A stretch of 64,000 bases of DNA from Citrobacter gillenii (lineage in GTDB: Bacteria; Pseudomonadota; Gammaproteobacteria; Enterobacterales; Enterobacteriaceae), in assembly GCF_013337685.1 (NCBI RefSeq), contig NZ_SUQN01000002.1, forward strand, positions 434,001 to 498,000, written 5' to 3'. The translations under genes were made by a program, and so were the position numbers. Numbering within the stretch: the first letter of the stretch is position 1; the number at the start of each line of letters is the position of its first letter. The notes below the pieces were generated by a model. That model had not been told where the DNA came from. It worked only from the letters and a program-made list of their open reading frames with translations, and did no database searches. This document shows positions 1-10,836 of this stretch, piece by piece.

Positions 1-1518
<1,518 letters not shown>

Positions 1519-2397
1519 TTATTCGTCCAGTTTTGGCTGGGGTGAGTCGTCCGGAATTCTGACATGAACCTGAATAATACGACGGCTGTCGGCCATGGCA
1601 ACTTTGAACTGGTAGCCATCAATGTCGATAGTCTCTCCACGTGCGGGCAGATGACCAAAGGCCTGCATCACCAAACCGCCAATAGTATCGACTTCTTCGT
1701 CGCTAAAGTGGGTGCCGAAGGCTTCGTTGAAGTCTTCGATCGGGGCCAGCGCACGAATGGTCCAGGTGTGGCGACTGAGCTGACGGAAATCGATATCGTC
1801 TTCTTCGTCGTATTCATCTTCGATTTCACCGACGATCAGTTCAAGAATGTCCTCAATGGTCACCAGACCCGAGACACCGCCGAACTCGTCGATAACGATA
1901 GCCATATGGTACCGCTGAGAGCGGAACTCTTTCAGCATGCGGTCAACACGCTTGCTCTCAGGTACGACAACCGCCGGGCGTAACACTTTTTCCATGCTGA
2001 AAGCTTCGGCATCACTGCGCATAAACGGCAGCAAGTCTTTCGCCATCAGAATCCCTTCAATGTGATCTTTGTCTTCGCTGATCACCGGGAAACGCGAGTG
2101 GGCGGACTCGATGATGACATCAAGACACTCATCCAGAGTCTGGTTGCGTTTCAGTGTGATCATCTGGGACCGGGGGATCATGATGTCGCGAACACGTTGG
2201 TCCGCAATGTCCATCACCCCTTCGAGCATATCGCGCGTATCTTCATCGATAAGGTCGTTTTGCCCGGAATCACGGATCAGCTCCAACAGTTCGTCGCGGT
2301 TTTTTGGTTCACCGTGGAAAAGTTGGCTCAGTAACAGGGAAAAGAATCCCTTTTTGCTGTGTAAGGTGTCACTACTGTGTGAATTGTCGTCGCTCAT
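1519..2397 (-). CDS. ybeX: CorC/HlyC-family CBS-domain protein YbeX
   Basis: A 292-residue cytosolic protein with two CBS domains (about residues 70-190, including [11 protein letters not shown] and [28 protein letters not shown] in separate blocks) and a C-terminal CorC_HlyC domain (about 205-285). The family is linked to magnesium/cobalt efflux (CorC) and, in E. coli, to ribosome homeostasis; which activity matters here cannot be read from sequence. It lies 24 bp upstream of lnt and follows ybeY after about 98 bp, in the conserved heat-shock linked order. The start is an ATG encoding MSDDNSHSS. Length matches the E. coli protein. Confidence 0.95.
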   Translation of the reverse strand: MSDDNSHSSDTLHSKKGFFSLLLSQLFHGEPKNRDELLELIRDSGQNDLIDEDTRDMLEGVMDIADQRVRDIMIPRSQMITLKRNQTLDECLDVIIESAHSRFPVISEDKDHIEGILMAKDLLPFMRSDAEAFSMEKVLRPAVVVPESKRVDRMLKEFRSQRYHMAIVIDEFGGVSGLVTIEDILELIVGEIEDEYDEEDDIDFRQLSRHTWTIRALAPIEDFNEAFGTHFSDEEVDTIGGLVMQAFGHLPARGETIDIDGYQFKVAMADSRRIIQVHVRIPDDSPQPKLDE

Positions 2398-2495
2398 GGC
2401 GTCGTATGGGTTCTCATGTTAGTTAATAGATTGCTCAAGGCACGTAAACTCAGTGCCCGGCGTGGTGACCTGTCACCGGCTTGACCGGTAGCAGG

Positions 2496-2963
2496 TTATT
2501 CCTTCTCGGCAATGTACGGATCCTCATAGCCCAGAGCAAGCATAATCTCTGTTTCGAGGGATTCCATTTCTTCCGCTTCGTCGTCTTCGATATGGTCGTA
2601 GCCTAAGAGATGCAGGCTACCGTGTATAACCATGTGTGCCCAGTGGGCTTCAAGAGGCTTACCTTGCTCCTGCGCTTCTTTTTCGACCACCTGACGACAG
2701 ATGACCAGATCGCCCAGCAGCGGCAGTTCGATGCCCGGTGGGGCCTCAAACGGGAAGGACAGCACATTGGTTGACTTGTCTTTCCCGCGATAGGTCAGAT
2801 TCAGTTCGTGGCTTTCAGCGTCATCGACCAGGCGAATGGTGACCTCTGACTCTTCCTGAAACTGCGGGATCACCGCATCCAGCCATGCCTGAAACTGGCG
2901 CTCATCCGGTAAACCGGCGTTATCTTCACATGCCAGCTGTAAATCGAGAATAACCTGACTCAT
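2496..2963 (-). CDS. ybeY: Endoribonuclease YbeY
   Basis: A single-strand-specific metallo-endoribonuclease needed for 16S rRNA 3' maturation and ribosome quality control. The 155-residue frame carries the UPF0054 zinc site [11 protein letters not shown] (three His near residues 114-124) and the conserved acidic patch. The start overlaps the ybeZ stop by 4 bp, so the two are probably translationally coupled. Length and sequence match E. coli YbeY. Confidence 0.97.
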   Translation of the reverse strand: MSQVILDLQLACEDNAGLPDERQFQAWLDAVIPQFQEESEVTIRLVDDAESHELNLTYRGKDKSTNVLSFPFEAPPGIELPLLGDLVICRQVVEKEAQEQGKPLEAHWAHMVIHGSLHLLGYDHIEDDEAEEMESLETEIMLALGYEDPYIAEKE

Positions 2964-4006
2964 TTTTGTTCCTGTTCCTGGGCTTCACGCTTGCGTTCCG
3001 CTGCCTGTTCGGCTTTACGTTTTTGTTCTGCTTCTTCCCAGGCTTCATACGCCGTCACGATACGGGCAACCACCGGGTGGCGTACCACGTCTTCGCTATG
3101 GAAGAAATTAAAGCTAATCTCATCGACCTCAGCCAACACTTCGATGGCATGACGCAGACCGGATTTGGTGCTGCGCGGCAGGTCAATTTGGGTAATGTCG
3201 CCGGTGATCACCGCTTTGGAGTTGAAGCCAATACGGGTCAGGAACATTTTCATCTGTTCGATAGTCGTGTTCTGGCTCTCATCAAGGATAATGAACGCAT
3301 CGTTCAGCGTACGGCCGCGCATATAAGCCAGCGGGGCGACTTCAATGACGTTACGCTCGATAAGCTTCTCCACCTTCTCAAAACCGAGCATTTCGAACAG
3401 CGCATCATACAGCGGACGTAAATAAGGATCGACTTTCTGGCTGAGATCGCCCGGCAGGAAGCCCAGTTTTTCACCGGCTTCAACCGCCGGACGGGTCAGC
3501 AGAATACGGCGAATTTCCTGACGCTCGAGCGCATCGACCGCGGCGGCTACCGCCAGGTAGGTTTTACCCGTCCCTGCAGGACCGACGCCGAAGGTGATGT
3601 CGTGGTCGAGAATATTGGCGATGTACTGCGCCTGATTCGGCGTACGCGGTTTGATCACGCCACGCTTGGTTTTGATATTCACCGCTTTGCCAAACTCCGG
3701 CACGCTGTCTGCGCTCTGCTCAAGGACACGCGCTTCTTTGATTGCCAGGTGAATTTGTTCCGGCTCGATGTCCTGCGTCTTGCCGCGCATTGGCGCGGTA
3801 TCGACGTACAGGCTGTGTAAAATATCTGCCGCAGCGGTAACGCAAATCGGGCGACCGGTCAGCTTAAAGTGGTTGTCGCGGCGGTTAATTTCGATACCAA
3901 GGCGACGTTCAAGCTGTTTGATGTTGTCATCAAAAGGACCGCACAGGCTCAACAGACGGGCATTGTCTGCGGGCTCAAGGGTAATTTCGCGAGTGTCTAT
4001 GTTCAA
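2960..4006 (-). CDS. ybeZ: PhoH-like ATPase YbeZ
   Basis: A cytosolic PhoH-family P-loop ATPase, partner of YbeY. The Walker A is [10 protein letters not shown] and the Walker B region reads [10 protein letters not shown]. The chosen start is TTG at 4006 ([12 protein letters not shown]), preceded by AGGA at good spacing; this gives 348 residues, close to the E. coli protein. An upstream ATG at 4045 in frame would add 13 residues but lacks support from the family. The C-terminus is a charged Glu/Lys/Gln tail. It heads the ybeZ-ybeY-ybeX-lnt transcription unit. Confidence 0.94.
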   Translation of the reverse strand: MNIDTREITLEPADNARLLSLCGPFDDNIKQLERRLGIEINRRDNHFKLTGRPICVTAAADILHSLYVDTAPMRGKTQDIEPEQIHLAIKEARVLEQSADSVPEFGKAVNIKTKRGVIKPRTPNQAQYIANILDHDITFGVGPAGTGKTYLAVAAAVDALERQEIRRILLTRPAVEAGEKLGFLPGDLSQKVDPYLRPLYDALFEMLGFEKVEKLIERNVIEVAPLAYMRGRTLNDAFIILDESQNTTIEQMKMFLTRIGFNSKAVITGDITQIDLPRSTKSGLRHAIEVLAEVDEISFNFFHSEDVVRHPVVARIVTAYEAWEEAEQKRKAEQAAERKREAQEQEQK

Positions 4007-4260
4007 ACCGTTCCTCTTATGCAGATATCGCCGGACGTCGAACATTTACCGGCATGTAGGGAAATTATTCACGCCACAGGGAAAAGGCGCAAGCATTGCA
4101 ATGAAGATGGGGGCGTAGAGAGGAAATACAAGACCCTCCCCGTCATACTTCAAGCCGCAGAGGCGTTGCCTGCACTCGCGCACCCCAGTCACATAGTTAT
4201 CTATGCTCCTGGGGATTTGCTCGTTTGTCGCTTTAGGGGATAGAGGAGGGGTTATGGTAA
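4007..4260. other. ybeZ-miaB intergenic region
   Basis: This 254-bp gap holds the ybeZ leader and a degraded ERIC element (listed separately). In E. coli a heat-shock promoter precedes ybeZ; no unambiguous sigma-32 or sigma-70 hexamer pair is called here. Confidence 0.5.
4140..4225. repeat. ERIC element, degraded on one side
   Basis: The block CGTCATACTTCAAG followed by CACCCCAGTCACATAG and CTATGCTCCTGGGGATT has the ERIC terminal motif and central palindrome. The right end after 4210 no longer matches the consensus. It sits between ybeZ and miaB. ERIC elements are about 127-bp non-autonomous imperfect palindromes of enterics. Confidence 0.8.
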
Positions 4261-5691
4261 TTACGGCTGATAAATGCCGACACCCAGATCGTTTTCTTTG
4301 CGGGTACGCGCAATGACCGACTCCGGACTTTCTGCGATGCGCAGGCCCATTTCGTCCTCGGTACGCACGACTTTACCGCGCAGGGAGTTAGTCCAGACGT
4401 CGGTAATTTCAACATCCACAAACTTACCGACCATATCCGGGGTGCCTTCAAAATTCACCACACGGTTATTTTCGGTACGACCCGACAGCTCCATTACGCT
4501 TTTACGCGACGTGCCTTCGACCAGAATACGCTGGGTGGTGCCGAGCATACGGCGGCTCCAGGCCATGGCCTGCTGGTTGATGCGATCCTGCAGGATATAC
4601 AGACGTTGCTTTTTCTCTTCTTCCGGGACGTCGTCAACCATATCGGCGGCAGGCGTGCCAGGACGAGCTGAGAAGATAAAGCTGTAGCTCATGTCGAAGT
4701 TAACGTCGGCAATCAGCTTCATGGTCTGCTCGAAATCTTGTGTGGTTTCGCCAGGGAAGCCCACGATGAAGTCGGAGCTAATCTGAATATCCGGGCGTGC
4801 AGCGCGCAGTTTGCGGATGATCGCCTTGTATTCCAGCGCGGTATGGGTACGTCCCATCAGGTTTAGTACGCGATCTGAGCCACTCTGTACCGGCAGGTGC
4901 AGGAAGCTTACCAGCTCCGGGGTGTCGCGATAGACTTCAACGATATCGTCGGTGAACTCAATTGGATGACTGGTAGTGAAACGGATACGGTCAATGCCGT
5001 CGATCGCCGCCACCAGACGCAGTAAATCTGCGAATGAGCCGGTCGTGCCGTCGTAGTTCTCACCGCGCCAGGCGTTAACGTTTTGCCCCAGCAGGTTGAC
5101 TTCACGTACGCCCTGCGCCGCAAGTTGGGCAATTTCAAGCAGGATATCGTCCGCCGGACGGCTGACTTCCTCACCGCGGGTGTAGGGCACCACGCAGTAA
5201 GTGCAGTATTTGTTACAGCCTTCCATGATGGACACAAACGCGCTTGGACCTTCAGCACGCGGTTCCGGCAGGCGGTCGAACTTTTCGATTTCCGGGAAAC
5301 TGATATCCACCACTGGGCTACGGCTGGTGCTACCGCGCACTTTGTTGATCATTTCCGGCAGGCGGTGCAGGGTTTGTGGCCCAAAAATAATGTCGACGTA
5401 GTGTGCACGTTGACGAATATGGTCGCCTTCCTGGGAGGCGACACAGCCACCCACGCCGATAATCAGATTCGGGTTTTTCTCTTTTAAGAGTTTCCAGCGA
5501 CCTAACTGATGGAAAACTTTTTCCTGAGCCTTCTCGCGAATTGAGCAGGTATTCAGCAGCAGCACATCCGCTTCTTCCGCCACGTCGGTCAGTTGATACC
5601 CGTGAGTGGCATCCAGCAGATCGGCCATCTTCGATGAATCGTATTCGTTCATCTGACAGCCCCAGGTTTTAATATGGAGTTTTTTAGTCAT
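4261..5691 (-). CDS. miaB: tRNA-2-methylthio-N6-dimethylallyladenosine synthase MiaB
   Basis: A radical-SAM methylthiotransferase that adds the 2-methylthio group to i6A37 of tRNAs reading UNN codons. N-terminal UPF0004 cysteines are seen in [20 protein letters not shown] and VGGCVAS (auxiliary 4Fe-4S cluster); the radical-SAM triad is CNKYCTYC near residues 157-164; the C-terminus is a TRAM domain. The start [12 protein letters not shown] is chosen by homology and gives 476 residues (E. coli 474). The in-frame upstream extension (to 5784) is not conserved. It diverges from ubiF across about 145 bp. Confidence 0.97.
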   Translation of the reverse strand: MTKKLHIKTWGCQMNEYDSSKMADLLDATHGYQLTDVAEEADVLLLNTCSIREKAQEKVFHQLGRWKLLKEKNPNLIIGVGGCVASQEGDHIRQRAHYVDIIFGPQTLHRLPEMINKVRGSTSRSPVVDISFPEIEKFDRLPEPRAEGPSAFVSIMEGCNKYCTYCVVPYTRGEEVSRPADDILLEIAQLAAQGVREVNLLGQNVNAWRGENYDGTTGSFADLLRLVAAIDGIDRIRFTTSHPIEFTDDIVEVYRDTPELVSFLHLPVQSGSDRVLNLMGRTHTALEYKAIIRKLRAARPDIQISSDFIVGFPGETTQDFEQTMKLIADVNFDMSYSFIFSARPGTPAADMVDDVPEEEKKQRLYILQDRINQQAMAWSRRMLGTTQRILVEGTSRKSVMELSGRTENNRVVNFEGTPDMVGKFVDVEITDVWTNSLRGKVVRTEDEMGLRIAESPESVIARTRKENDLGVGIYQP

Positions 5692-5836
5692 CGACTTGCT
5701 CTTGCGAAATTGTGGCTGAAATGCAGGGCGCATAGTGTACTGCGTTGGCGCGGTTGTGACCAGTATGACGGATGTCAGCCTCAAGGGGTAAAAAATCCTG
5801 TAAACTTACACAATACATGTAACAGGATGATTGACC

Positions 5837-7012
5837 ATGACAAATCAACCAACGGAAATTGCCATTGTCGGCGGGGGGATGGTCGGCGGCGCGCTGGCGC
5901 TGGGACTGGCGCAGCATGGATTCAGGGTGACGGTAATAGAGCACGCCGCGCCCGTGCCGTTTGTGGCTGACAGTCAGCCCGATATCCGTATTTCAGCCAT
6001 TAGCTCCGCGTCTGCATCGTTGCTGAAAGGGTTGGGTGTCTGGGATGCGGTGCAGGGCATGCGCACTCATCCATATCGTCGTCTGGAAACCTGGGAGTGG
6101 GAGAATGCCCATGTGGTGTTTGATGCGGCAGAGCTAAAACTCCCATTGCTGGGCTATATGGTCGAAAACAACGTCCTGCAACAGGCGTTGTGGCAGGCGA
6201 TGGAGGCGCATCCCAACGTGACCCTGCGCGTGCCGGCATCACTGATTTCTCTGCATCAACATAACGATCGGCATGAGCTTGAACTGACTGGCGGTGAAAA
6301 GATAACGGCAAAACTGGTGATTGGTGCCGATGGCGCGAATTCTCAGGTACGTCAAATGGCCGGGATTGGCATCCATGCCTGGCAGTACGCGCAATCCTGC
6401 ATGCTGATTACCGTGCAATGTGAGAATTCACCGGGAGACAGTACCTGGCAGCAGTTTACCCCTGACGGACCGCGGGCGTTTTTACCGCTGTTCGATAACT
6501 GGGCTTCGCTGGTGTGGTATGACTCTCCGGCCCGCATCCGCCAGTTGCAGAGTCTCGATATGGCGCAGCTCCAGGCGGAAATCGCAAAATATTTCCCTTC
6601 ACGTCTGGGTGACGTTACGCCTGTTGCCGCAGGGGCGTTTCCACTTACTCGTCGCCACGCGTTGCAGTATGTACAGCCAGGACTGGCGCTGGTGGGCGAT
6701 GCTGCGCACACCATTCATCCGCTTGCCGGGCAGGGGGTGAATCTGGGGTACCGTGATGTCGATGCGTTAATTGATGTGCTGGTGAACGCCCGTAGCTATG
6801 GTGAGCAGTGGGCCAGTCAGCGGGTACTGAAGCGCTACCAAACGCGTCGTATGACCGATAACTTCATCATGCAAAGTGGTATGGATCTGTTTTACGCCGG
6901 ATTCAGCAACAACCTGCAGCCGCTGCGTATTATGCGCAATCTTGGTCTAATGGCCGCCGAGCGTGCAGGCGTGTTAAAACGTCAGGCGCTGAAGTATGCG
7001 TTAGGGTTGTAG
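5837..7012 (+). CDS. ubiF: 3-demethoxyubiquinol 3-hydroxylase UbiF
   Basis: An FAD monooxygenase of the UbiH/UbiF/COQ6 family that performs a late ring hydroxylation in ubiquinone synthesis. The N-terminal dinucleotide-binding motif AIVGGGMVGGALALG, the second FAD motif GADGANSQVRQMAG and the GDAAHTIHPLAGQG motif are all visible. The start is ATG 5837 (MTNQPTEIA), giving 391 residues as in E. coli; a TTG six bases upstream is in frame but unnecessary. It is monocistronic, followed by a BIME and the tRNA terminator on the opposite strand. Confidence 0.97.
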   Translation: MTNQPTEIAIVGGGMVGGALALGLAQHGFRVTVIEHAAPVPFVADSQPDIRISAISSASASLLKGLGVWDAVQGMRTHPYRRLETWEWENAHVVFDAAELKLPLLGYMVENNVLQQALWQAMEAHPNVTLRVPASLISLHQHNDRHELELTGGEKITAKLVIGADGANSQVRQMAGIGIHAWQYAQSCMLITVQCENSPGDSTWQQFTPDGPRAFLPLFDNWASLVWYDSPARIRQLQSLDMAQLQAEIAKYFPSRLGDVTPVAAGAFPLTRRHALQYVQPGLALVGDAAHTIHPLAGQGVNLGYRDVDALIDVLVNARSYGEQWASQRVLKRYQTRRMTDNFIMQSGMDLFYAGFSNNLQPLRIMRNLGLMAAERAGVLKRQALKYALGL

Positions 7013-7022
7013 CTCAAGTGGT

Positions 7023-7090
7023 GCCTGATGGCGCTGCGCTTATCAGGCCTACGCGTCATGTAGGCCGGGTAAGGCTTGCCGTCACCCGGC
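7023..7090. repeat. REP/BIME pair after ubiF
   Basis: Two inverted REP-like units: GCCTGATGGCGCTGCGCTTA with TCAGGCCTACG, and GTAGGCCGGGTAAGGCTTGC with CACCCGGC. They lie between the convergent ubiF and tRNA transcripts, where BIMEs commonly protect RNA 3' ends. Confidence 0.85.
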
Positions 7091-7101
7091 GTTAGAAAAG
7101 C

Positions 7102-7127
7102 AAAAAGCTCGCCGAAGCGAGCTTTTC
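7102..7127 (-). terminator. Rho-independent terminator of the tRNA operon
   Basis: The stem AGCTCGC/GCGAGCT has a CGAA loop and is followed on the minus strand by a T run (A run at 7102-7106), directly after the last tRNA. The opposite flank also has a short T run, so it could work in both directions. Confidence 0.85.
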
Positions 7128-7132
7128 TAAAA

Positions 7133-7207
7133 TGGCTGGGGTACGAGGATTCGAACCTCGGAATGCTGGTATCAGAAACCAGAGCCTTACCGCTTGGCGA
7201 TACCCCA
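7133..7207 (-). tRNA. glnX: tRNA-Gln (CTG)
   Basis: A 75-nt tRNA with CCA encoded, acceptor TGGGGTA paired with TACCCCA, anticodon CTG in TTTCTGATA, and T-loop TTCGAAT. It is the last gene of the operon and appears identical to the next copy. Confidence 0.97.
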
Positions 7208-7243
7208 ACGGGTGCACCCACAAAGTGGACGACTTTTTGAAAT

Positions 7244-7318
7244 TGGCTGGGGTACGAGGATTCGAACCTCGGAATGCTGGTATCAGAAACCAGAGCCTTA
7301 CCGCTTGGCGATACCCCA
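7244..7318 (-). tRNA. glnV: tRNA-Gln (CTG)
   Basis: The second CTG glutamine tRNA, 75 nt with encoded CCA, apparently identical to the neighbouring copy; a 36-nt spacer separates them. Allele of the classic amber-suppressor locus supE in E. coli. Confidence 0.97.
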
Positions 7319-7362
7319 ACAATTTTTTGGATTTACCGAATTAAATCGATACGCCCTTAATA

Positions 7363-7439
7363 TGGTGGCTACGACGGGATTCGAACCTGTGACCCCATCA
7401 TTATGAGTGATGTGCTCTAACCAGCTGAGCTACGTAGCC
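7363..7439 (-). tRNA. metU: Elongator tRNA-Met (CAT)
   Basis: A 77-nt tRNA starting GGCTACGTAGCTCAG, anticodon CAT in ACTCATAAT, with encoded CCA. Its body is the same as that of the first gene of the operon. Confidence 0.97.
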
Positions 7440-7460
7440 AAATACTATCATATTCTTCGA

Positions 7461-7535
7461 TGGCTGGGGTACCTGGATTCGAACCAGGGAATGCCGGTAT
7501 CAAAAACCGGTGCCTTACCGCTTGGCGATACCCCA
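7461..7535 (-). tRNA. glnW: tRNA-Gln (TTG)
   Basis: A 75-nt tRNA with anticodon TTG in GTTTTTGATAC and encoded CCA. It differs from the CTG pair in the anticodon and T stems. Confidence 0.97.
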
Positions 7536-7571
7536 ATGACCGTTGCGGTGAACCGCTATATCGAAGAAAAG

Positions 7572-7646
7572 TGGCTGGGGTACCTGGATTCGAACCAGGG
7601 AATGCCGGTATCAAAAACCGGTGCCTTACCGCTTGGCGATACCCCA
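7572..7646 (-). tRNA. glnU: tRNA-Gln (TTG)
   Basis: The second TTG glutamine tRNA, 75 nt with encoded CCA, apparently identical to the other TTG copy and separated from it by 36 nt. Confidence 0.97.
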
Positions 7647-7669
7647 TCCGTGCAACGCTTACGGGTGAA

Positions 7670-7754
7670 TGGTGCGGGAGGCGAGACTTGAACTCGCACA
7701 CCTTGCGGCGCCAGAACCTAAATCTGGTGCGTCTACCAATTTCGCCACTCCCGC
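7670..7754 (-). tRNA. leuW: tRNA-Leu (TAG)
   Basis: An 85-nt class II tRNA with acceptor GCGGGAG, a long variable arm, anticodon TAG in ATTTAGGTT, and encoded CCA. Confidence 0.97.
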
Positions 7755-7762
7755 AAAAAAGA

Positions 7763-7839
7763 TGGTGGCTACGACGGGATTCGAACCTGTGACCCCATCA
7801 TTATGAGTGATGTGCTCTAACCAGCTGAGCTACGTAGCC
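7763..7839 (-). tRNA. metT: Elongator tRNA-Met (CAT)
   Basis: First gene of the seven-tRNA operon; a 77-nt tRNA with anticodon CAT and encoded CCA, eight bases upstream of leuW in the transcript. Confidence 0.97.
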
Positions 7840-7878
7840 ATCTTTTTTTCGCGTTACCTTATCGGCGTTGCGGGGCGC

Positions 7879-7907
7879 ATTATGCGTATTGAGCCTTGAA
7901 GCGTCAA
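7879..7907 (-). promoter_or_regulatory. Sigma-70 promoter of the tRNA operon
   Basis: On the minus strand TTGACG and CATAAT are separated by exactly 17 bp and followed by a GC-rich discriminator (GCGCCCCGC), the hallmark of stringently controlled stable-RNA promoters. The first tRNA begins about 40 bp downstream. Confidence 0.85.
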
Positions 7908-8023
7908 CCCCTTTTTCATTGAAAATAGCTGGAATGTGACTGTTTGGTTAGGTTGCGAACAGCGTGACGCAATATTCGGCAATTATTCGTTATTAATTGT
8001 TTTTCCGCACGTAAAACCGACAT

Positions 8024-8048
8024 AAAAAAAGAGCCCCTCAGGGCTCTT
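8024..8048 (-). terminator. Terminator of asnB
   Basis: A GAGCCC-CTCA-GGGCTC hairpin followed on the minus strand by seven T residues, 15 bp after the asnB stop. Confidence 0.9.
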
Positions 8049-8062
8049 AGTGGATGATGGGC

Positions 8063-9727
8063 TTACTTATAAGCCGACTGGTGCACGCCAACCGCACGGC
8101 CTGATGGATCGTTCATGGTTTTGAACGCTTCGTCCCATTCGATGGCTTTGGCAGAAGAACAGGCGACGGACGGGCCACCCGGCACACACTCGGCGGCGCT
8201 GGCTACCGGGAACAGCTCTTCAAAAATCTCACGGTACAAATACGCTTCTTTAGACGATGGTGTGTTGTACGGGAAGCGGAAGCTGGCGGTTTCCAGTTGT
8301 TGATCGGAAACGTGCTCTGCCGCCACTTCTTTCAGCGTGTCAATCCAGCTATAACCGACGCCGTCAGAGAACTGCTCCTTCTGACGCCATGCAATGCTGG
8401 CTGGCAGGTAGGATTCAAAACATTCACGCAGGACATGTTTTTCCATCTTTCCGTTACCGCACATTTTATCCTGTGGGTTGATGCGCATCGCGACATCGAG
8501 GAATTTCTTGTCGAGGAACGGTACGCGGGCTTCAACGCCCCAGGCCGACATGGCTTTGTTGGCTCGGGCGCAGTCGAACATATGCAGTGCCTGCAGTTTA
8601 CGTACTGTTTCTTCGTGCAGTTCTTTTGCGTCCGGCGCTTTGTGAAAATAAAGATAACCGCCAAATACTTCATCAGAACCTTCGCCTGACAGCACCATTT
8701 TAATGCCCATCGCTTTGATTTTTCTTGACATTAAGTACATCGGTGTTGAGGCGCGAATGGTGGTGACGTCATAGGTTTCAATGTGATAAATCACATCGCG
8801 GATGGCATCCAGGCCTTCCTGTACGGTGAAATGGATCTCGTGGTGTACGGTCCCCAGGTGGTTGGCGACTTCCTGAGCGGCTTTCAGATCCGGTGCGCCT
8901 TTCAGGCCCACGGCGAAGGAGTGCAGTTGCGGCCACCAGGCTTCACTGCGCTCTTGATCTTCAACACGGCGCGCTGCATATTTTTTGGTGATAGCGGAAA
9001 TCACGGACGAATCCAGGCCACCAGACAGCAGCACACCATAAGGCACATCTGACATCAGATGGCTTTTAACCGCATCTTCCAGCGCCTGACGCAGTTCGTC
9101 TTTATCCGTCACATTGTCTTTTACGGCATCGTATTCGAACCAGTCGCGCTGATAGTACTGACGGATTTCCCCGTCTTTGCTCCACAGGTAGCTACCGGCC
9201 GGGAATTCTTTAATGGTGCGGCAAACAGGAACCAGCGCTTTCATCTCAGACGCCACGTACAAGTTGCCGTGTTCATCATGACCCATGTACAGAGGGATAA
9301 TCCCAATGTGATCGCGGCCGATCAGATACGCATCCTGCTCGCTGTCGTAGAGTGCGAAGGCGAACATGCCCTGCAGGTCGTCAAGGAATTCAGGCCCTTT
9401 TTCCTGGTACAGCGCAAGGATAACTTCGCAGTCGGAACCGGTCTGGAACTGATAGCGATCGCCGTATTCAGCACGTAACGCCTGATGGTTATAAATCTCG
9501 CCGTTTACCGCCAGGATATGCGTCTTTTTCACGTTGTATAGCGGTTGAGCACCGGCGTTAACGTCGACAATGGACAGACGTTCATGTGCCAGGATCGCGT
9601 TATCACTGGCGTAAATACCCGACCAGTCCGGGCCGCGGTGGCGCATCAGACGAGACAGCTCGAGGGCTTTTTTACGCAGCTCAACTGCGTCGGTTTTAAT
9701 ATCAAATACGCCAAAAATAGAACACAT
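8063..9727 (-). CDS. asnB: Asparagine synthetase B, glutamine-hydrolysing
   Basis: Makes asparagine from aspartate, ATP and glutamine. The N-terminal class II glutamine amidotransferase domain begins with the nucleophile Cys after the initiator Met (MCSIFGVFD); the synthetase domain carries the PP-loop LLSGGLDSS. The 554 residues match E. coli throughout. It is monocistronic, with its own terminator and a 250-bp upstream gap to nagD. Confidence 0.98.
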   Translation of the reverse strand: MCSIFGVFDIKTDAVELRKKALELSRLMRHRGPDWSGIYASDNAILAHERLSIVDVNAGAQPLYNVKKTHILAVNGEIYNHQALRAEYGDRYQFQTGSDCEVILALYQEKGPEFLDDLQGMFAFALYDSEQDAYLIGRDHIGIIPLYMGHDEHGNLYVASEMKALVPVCRTIKEFPAGSYLWSKDGEIRQYYQRDWFEYDAVKDNVTDKDELRQALEDAVKSHLMSDVPYGVLLSGGLDSSVISAITKKYAARRVEDQERSEAWWPQLHSFAVGLKGAPDLKAAQEVANHLGTVHHEIHFTVQEGLDAIRDVIYHIETYDVTTIRASTPMYLMSRKIKAMGIKMVLSGEGSDEVFGGYLYFHKAPDAKELHEETVRKLQALHMFDCARANKAMSAWGVEARVPFLDKKFLDVAMRINPQDKMCGNGKMEKHVLRECFESYLPASIAWRQKEQFSDGVGYSWIDTLKEVAAEHVSDQQLETASFRFPYNTPSSKEAYLYREIFEELFPVASAAECVPGGPSVACSSAKAIEWDEAFKTMNDPSGRAVGVHQSAYK

Positions 9728-9936
9728 AACCTTCTCCGTTAACCCGTTGCGTGATGCTTTTTATGTTTGCTTAATAAAGAAAATGCCGTAAAGCCGCAGA
9801 GGGCGCAAGGAGTTTGGTGAGGAGAAAAGAAAAAACTCAATGATGATTGTTGAATAGTGAAAAAAGAGTATGTAATGAGCGTATTTATTGATGAATCGCC
9901 AGAAAAATGGCGGTTTTATTAGATGGGGTTATTTAG

Positions 9937-9973
9937 TGTGCCGGTTAACGTGTTCTTAGGGTTATCCGGCACA
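9937..9973. repeat. Inverted repeat downstream of nagD
   Basis: TGTGCCGG (9937-9944) and CCGGCACA (9966-9973) form a perfect 8-bp stem just after the nagD stop. No T run follows, so it is more likely a 3' end stabiliser or REP remnant than an intrinsic terminator. Confidence 0.5.
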
Positions 9974-9980
9974 GCGTTGC

Positions 9981-10733
9981 TTAAATAACATCTATCTCGG
10001 CAACGGACGGGTAGATCCAGCTTGGTCGGAACGGCATGCTGTCGATATCATCAAGGGTGGAAATGCCAGACAGCACCAGGATAGTTTCAAGACCGGCCTG
10101 GAAGCCAGCCAGAATATCGGTACGCAGGTTGTCGCCAACAATGACGGTCTCTTCCGAGTGCGCCTGCATTTTGTTGAGTGCCGCGCGGATAATCCACGGG
10201 CTGGGTTTACCTACGTAGAAGGGCTCACGGCCTGAAATCTTCTCAATACCGGCGCACAGCGCACCACAGGCAGGATAAAAACCGCGACCGTGCGTATCCG
10301 GGTTGGTGGCAATGAAACGTGCGCCATTGGCCACAAAGTATGCCGCTTTATGCATCATGTCCCAGTTGTAGGAACGCGTCTCGCCGACGATCACAAAATC
10401 GGGGTTAACGTCGGTAATGGTGAAGCCCGCTTTGTACAGTTCGTGGATCAGTGCGCCTTCACCGACAACATAGGCTTTTTTTCCTTCCTGGCGACGCAGG
10501 AAATCGGCGGTAGCCATGGCGGAGGTATAAAACACGCTGTCAGGAACATTGACACCTGCGGTGGCAAAGCGGTTTGCCAGATCCTGTCCGGTCTGCGAAG
10601 GGTAGTTAGTCAACAGGACTAACGGCAAGCCTTTCTCCATCACGCCGGTCAAAAATTCTGCCGCACCCGGTACGGCAACATTGTCGTGCATCAGCACGCC
10701 GTCGATATCACAAATTACATTCTTAATGGCCAT
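9981..10733 (-). CDS. nagD: Ribonucleotide monophosphatase NagD
   Basis: A HAD-superfamily (subclass IIA) phosphatase that dephosphorylates UMP, GMP and other nucleotides in vitro. Motif I is CDIDGVLMHD with Asp nucleophile near residue 9; motif III/IV is VGDNLRTDILAG. The start MAIKNVICD gives 250 residues as in E. coli; an ATG two codons earlier (10739) is possible. It is the last gene of nagBACD, and its role in amino sugar metabolism is unclear. Confidence 0.96.
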   Translation of the reverse strand: MAIKNVICDIDGVLMHDNVAVPGAAEFLTGVMEKGLPLVLLTNYPSQTGQDLANRFATAGVNVPDSVFYTSAMATADFLRRQEGKKAYVVGEGALIHELYKAGFTITDVNPDFVIVGETRSYNWDMMHKAAYFVANGARFIATNPDTHGRGFYPACGALCAGIEKISGREPFYVGKPSPWIIRAALNKMQAHSEETVIVGDNLRTDILAGFQAGLETILVLSGISTLDDIDSMPFRPSWIYPSVAEIDVI

Positions 10734-10778
10734 GGACAATCCGACATCAAAATAAGAAGGCGTTACTATACATAAAAT

Positions 10779-10830
10779 ACACTCAATTATTCGAGTTGCC
10801 TCAGCGATACAGAGGCAGCTTGAAGAGTGA
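10779..10830. repeat. Collapsed ERIC element between nagC and nagD
   Basis: Both ERIC termini are present (AATTATTCGAGTTGC and GCAGCTTGAAG) but the central core is gone, leaving a 52-bp hairpin with stem GTTGCCTC/GAGGCAGC. It lies inside the nagBACD transcript. Confidence 0.7.
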
Positions 10831-10836
10831 GGTGTA

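Noticed and set aside
7133-7839. Apparent tandem protein-coding repeats in the tRNA region
   Set aside because: Short open frames arise because the tRNA copies repeat; the tRNA structures explain all of the sequence conservation.
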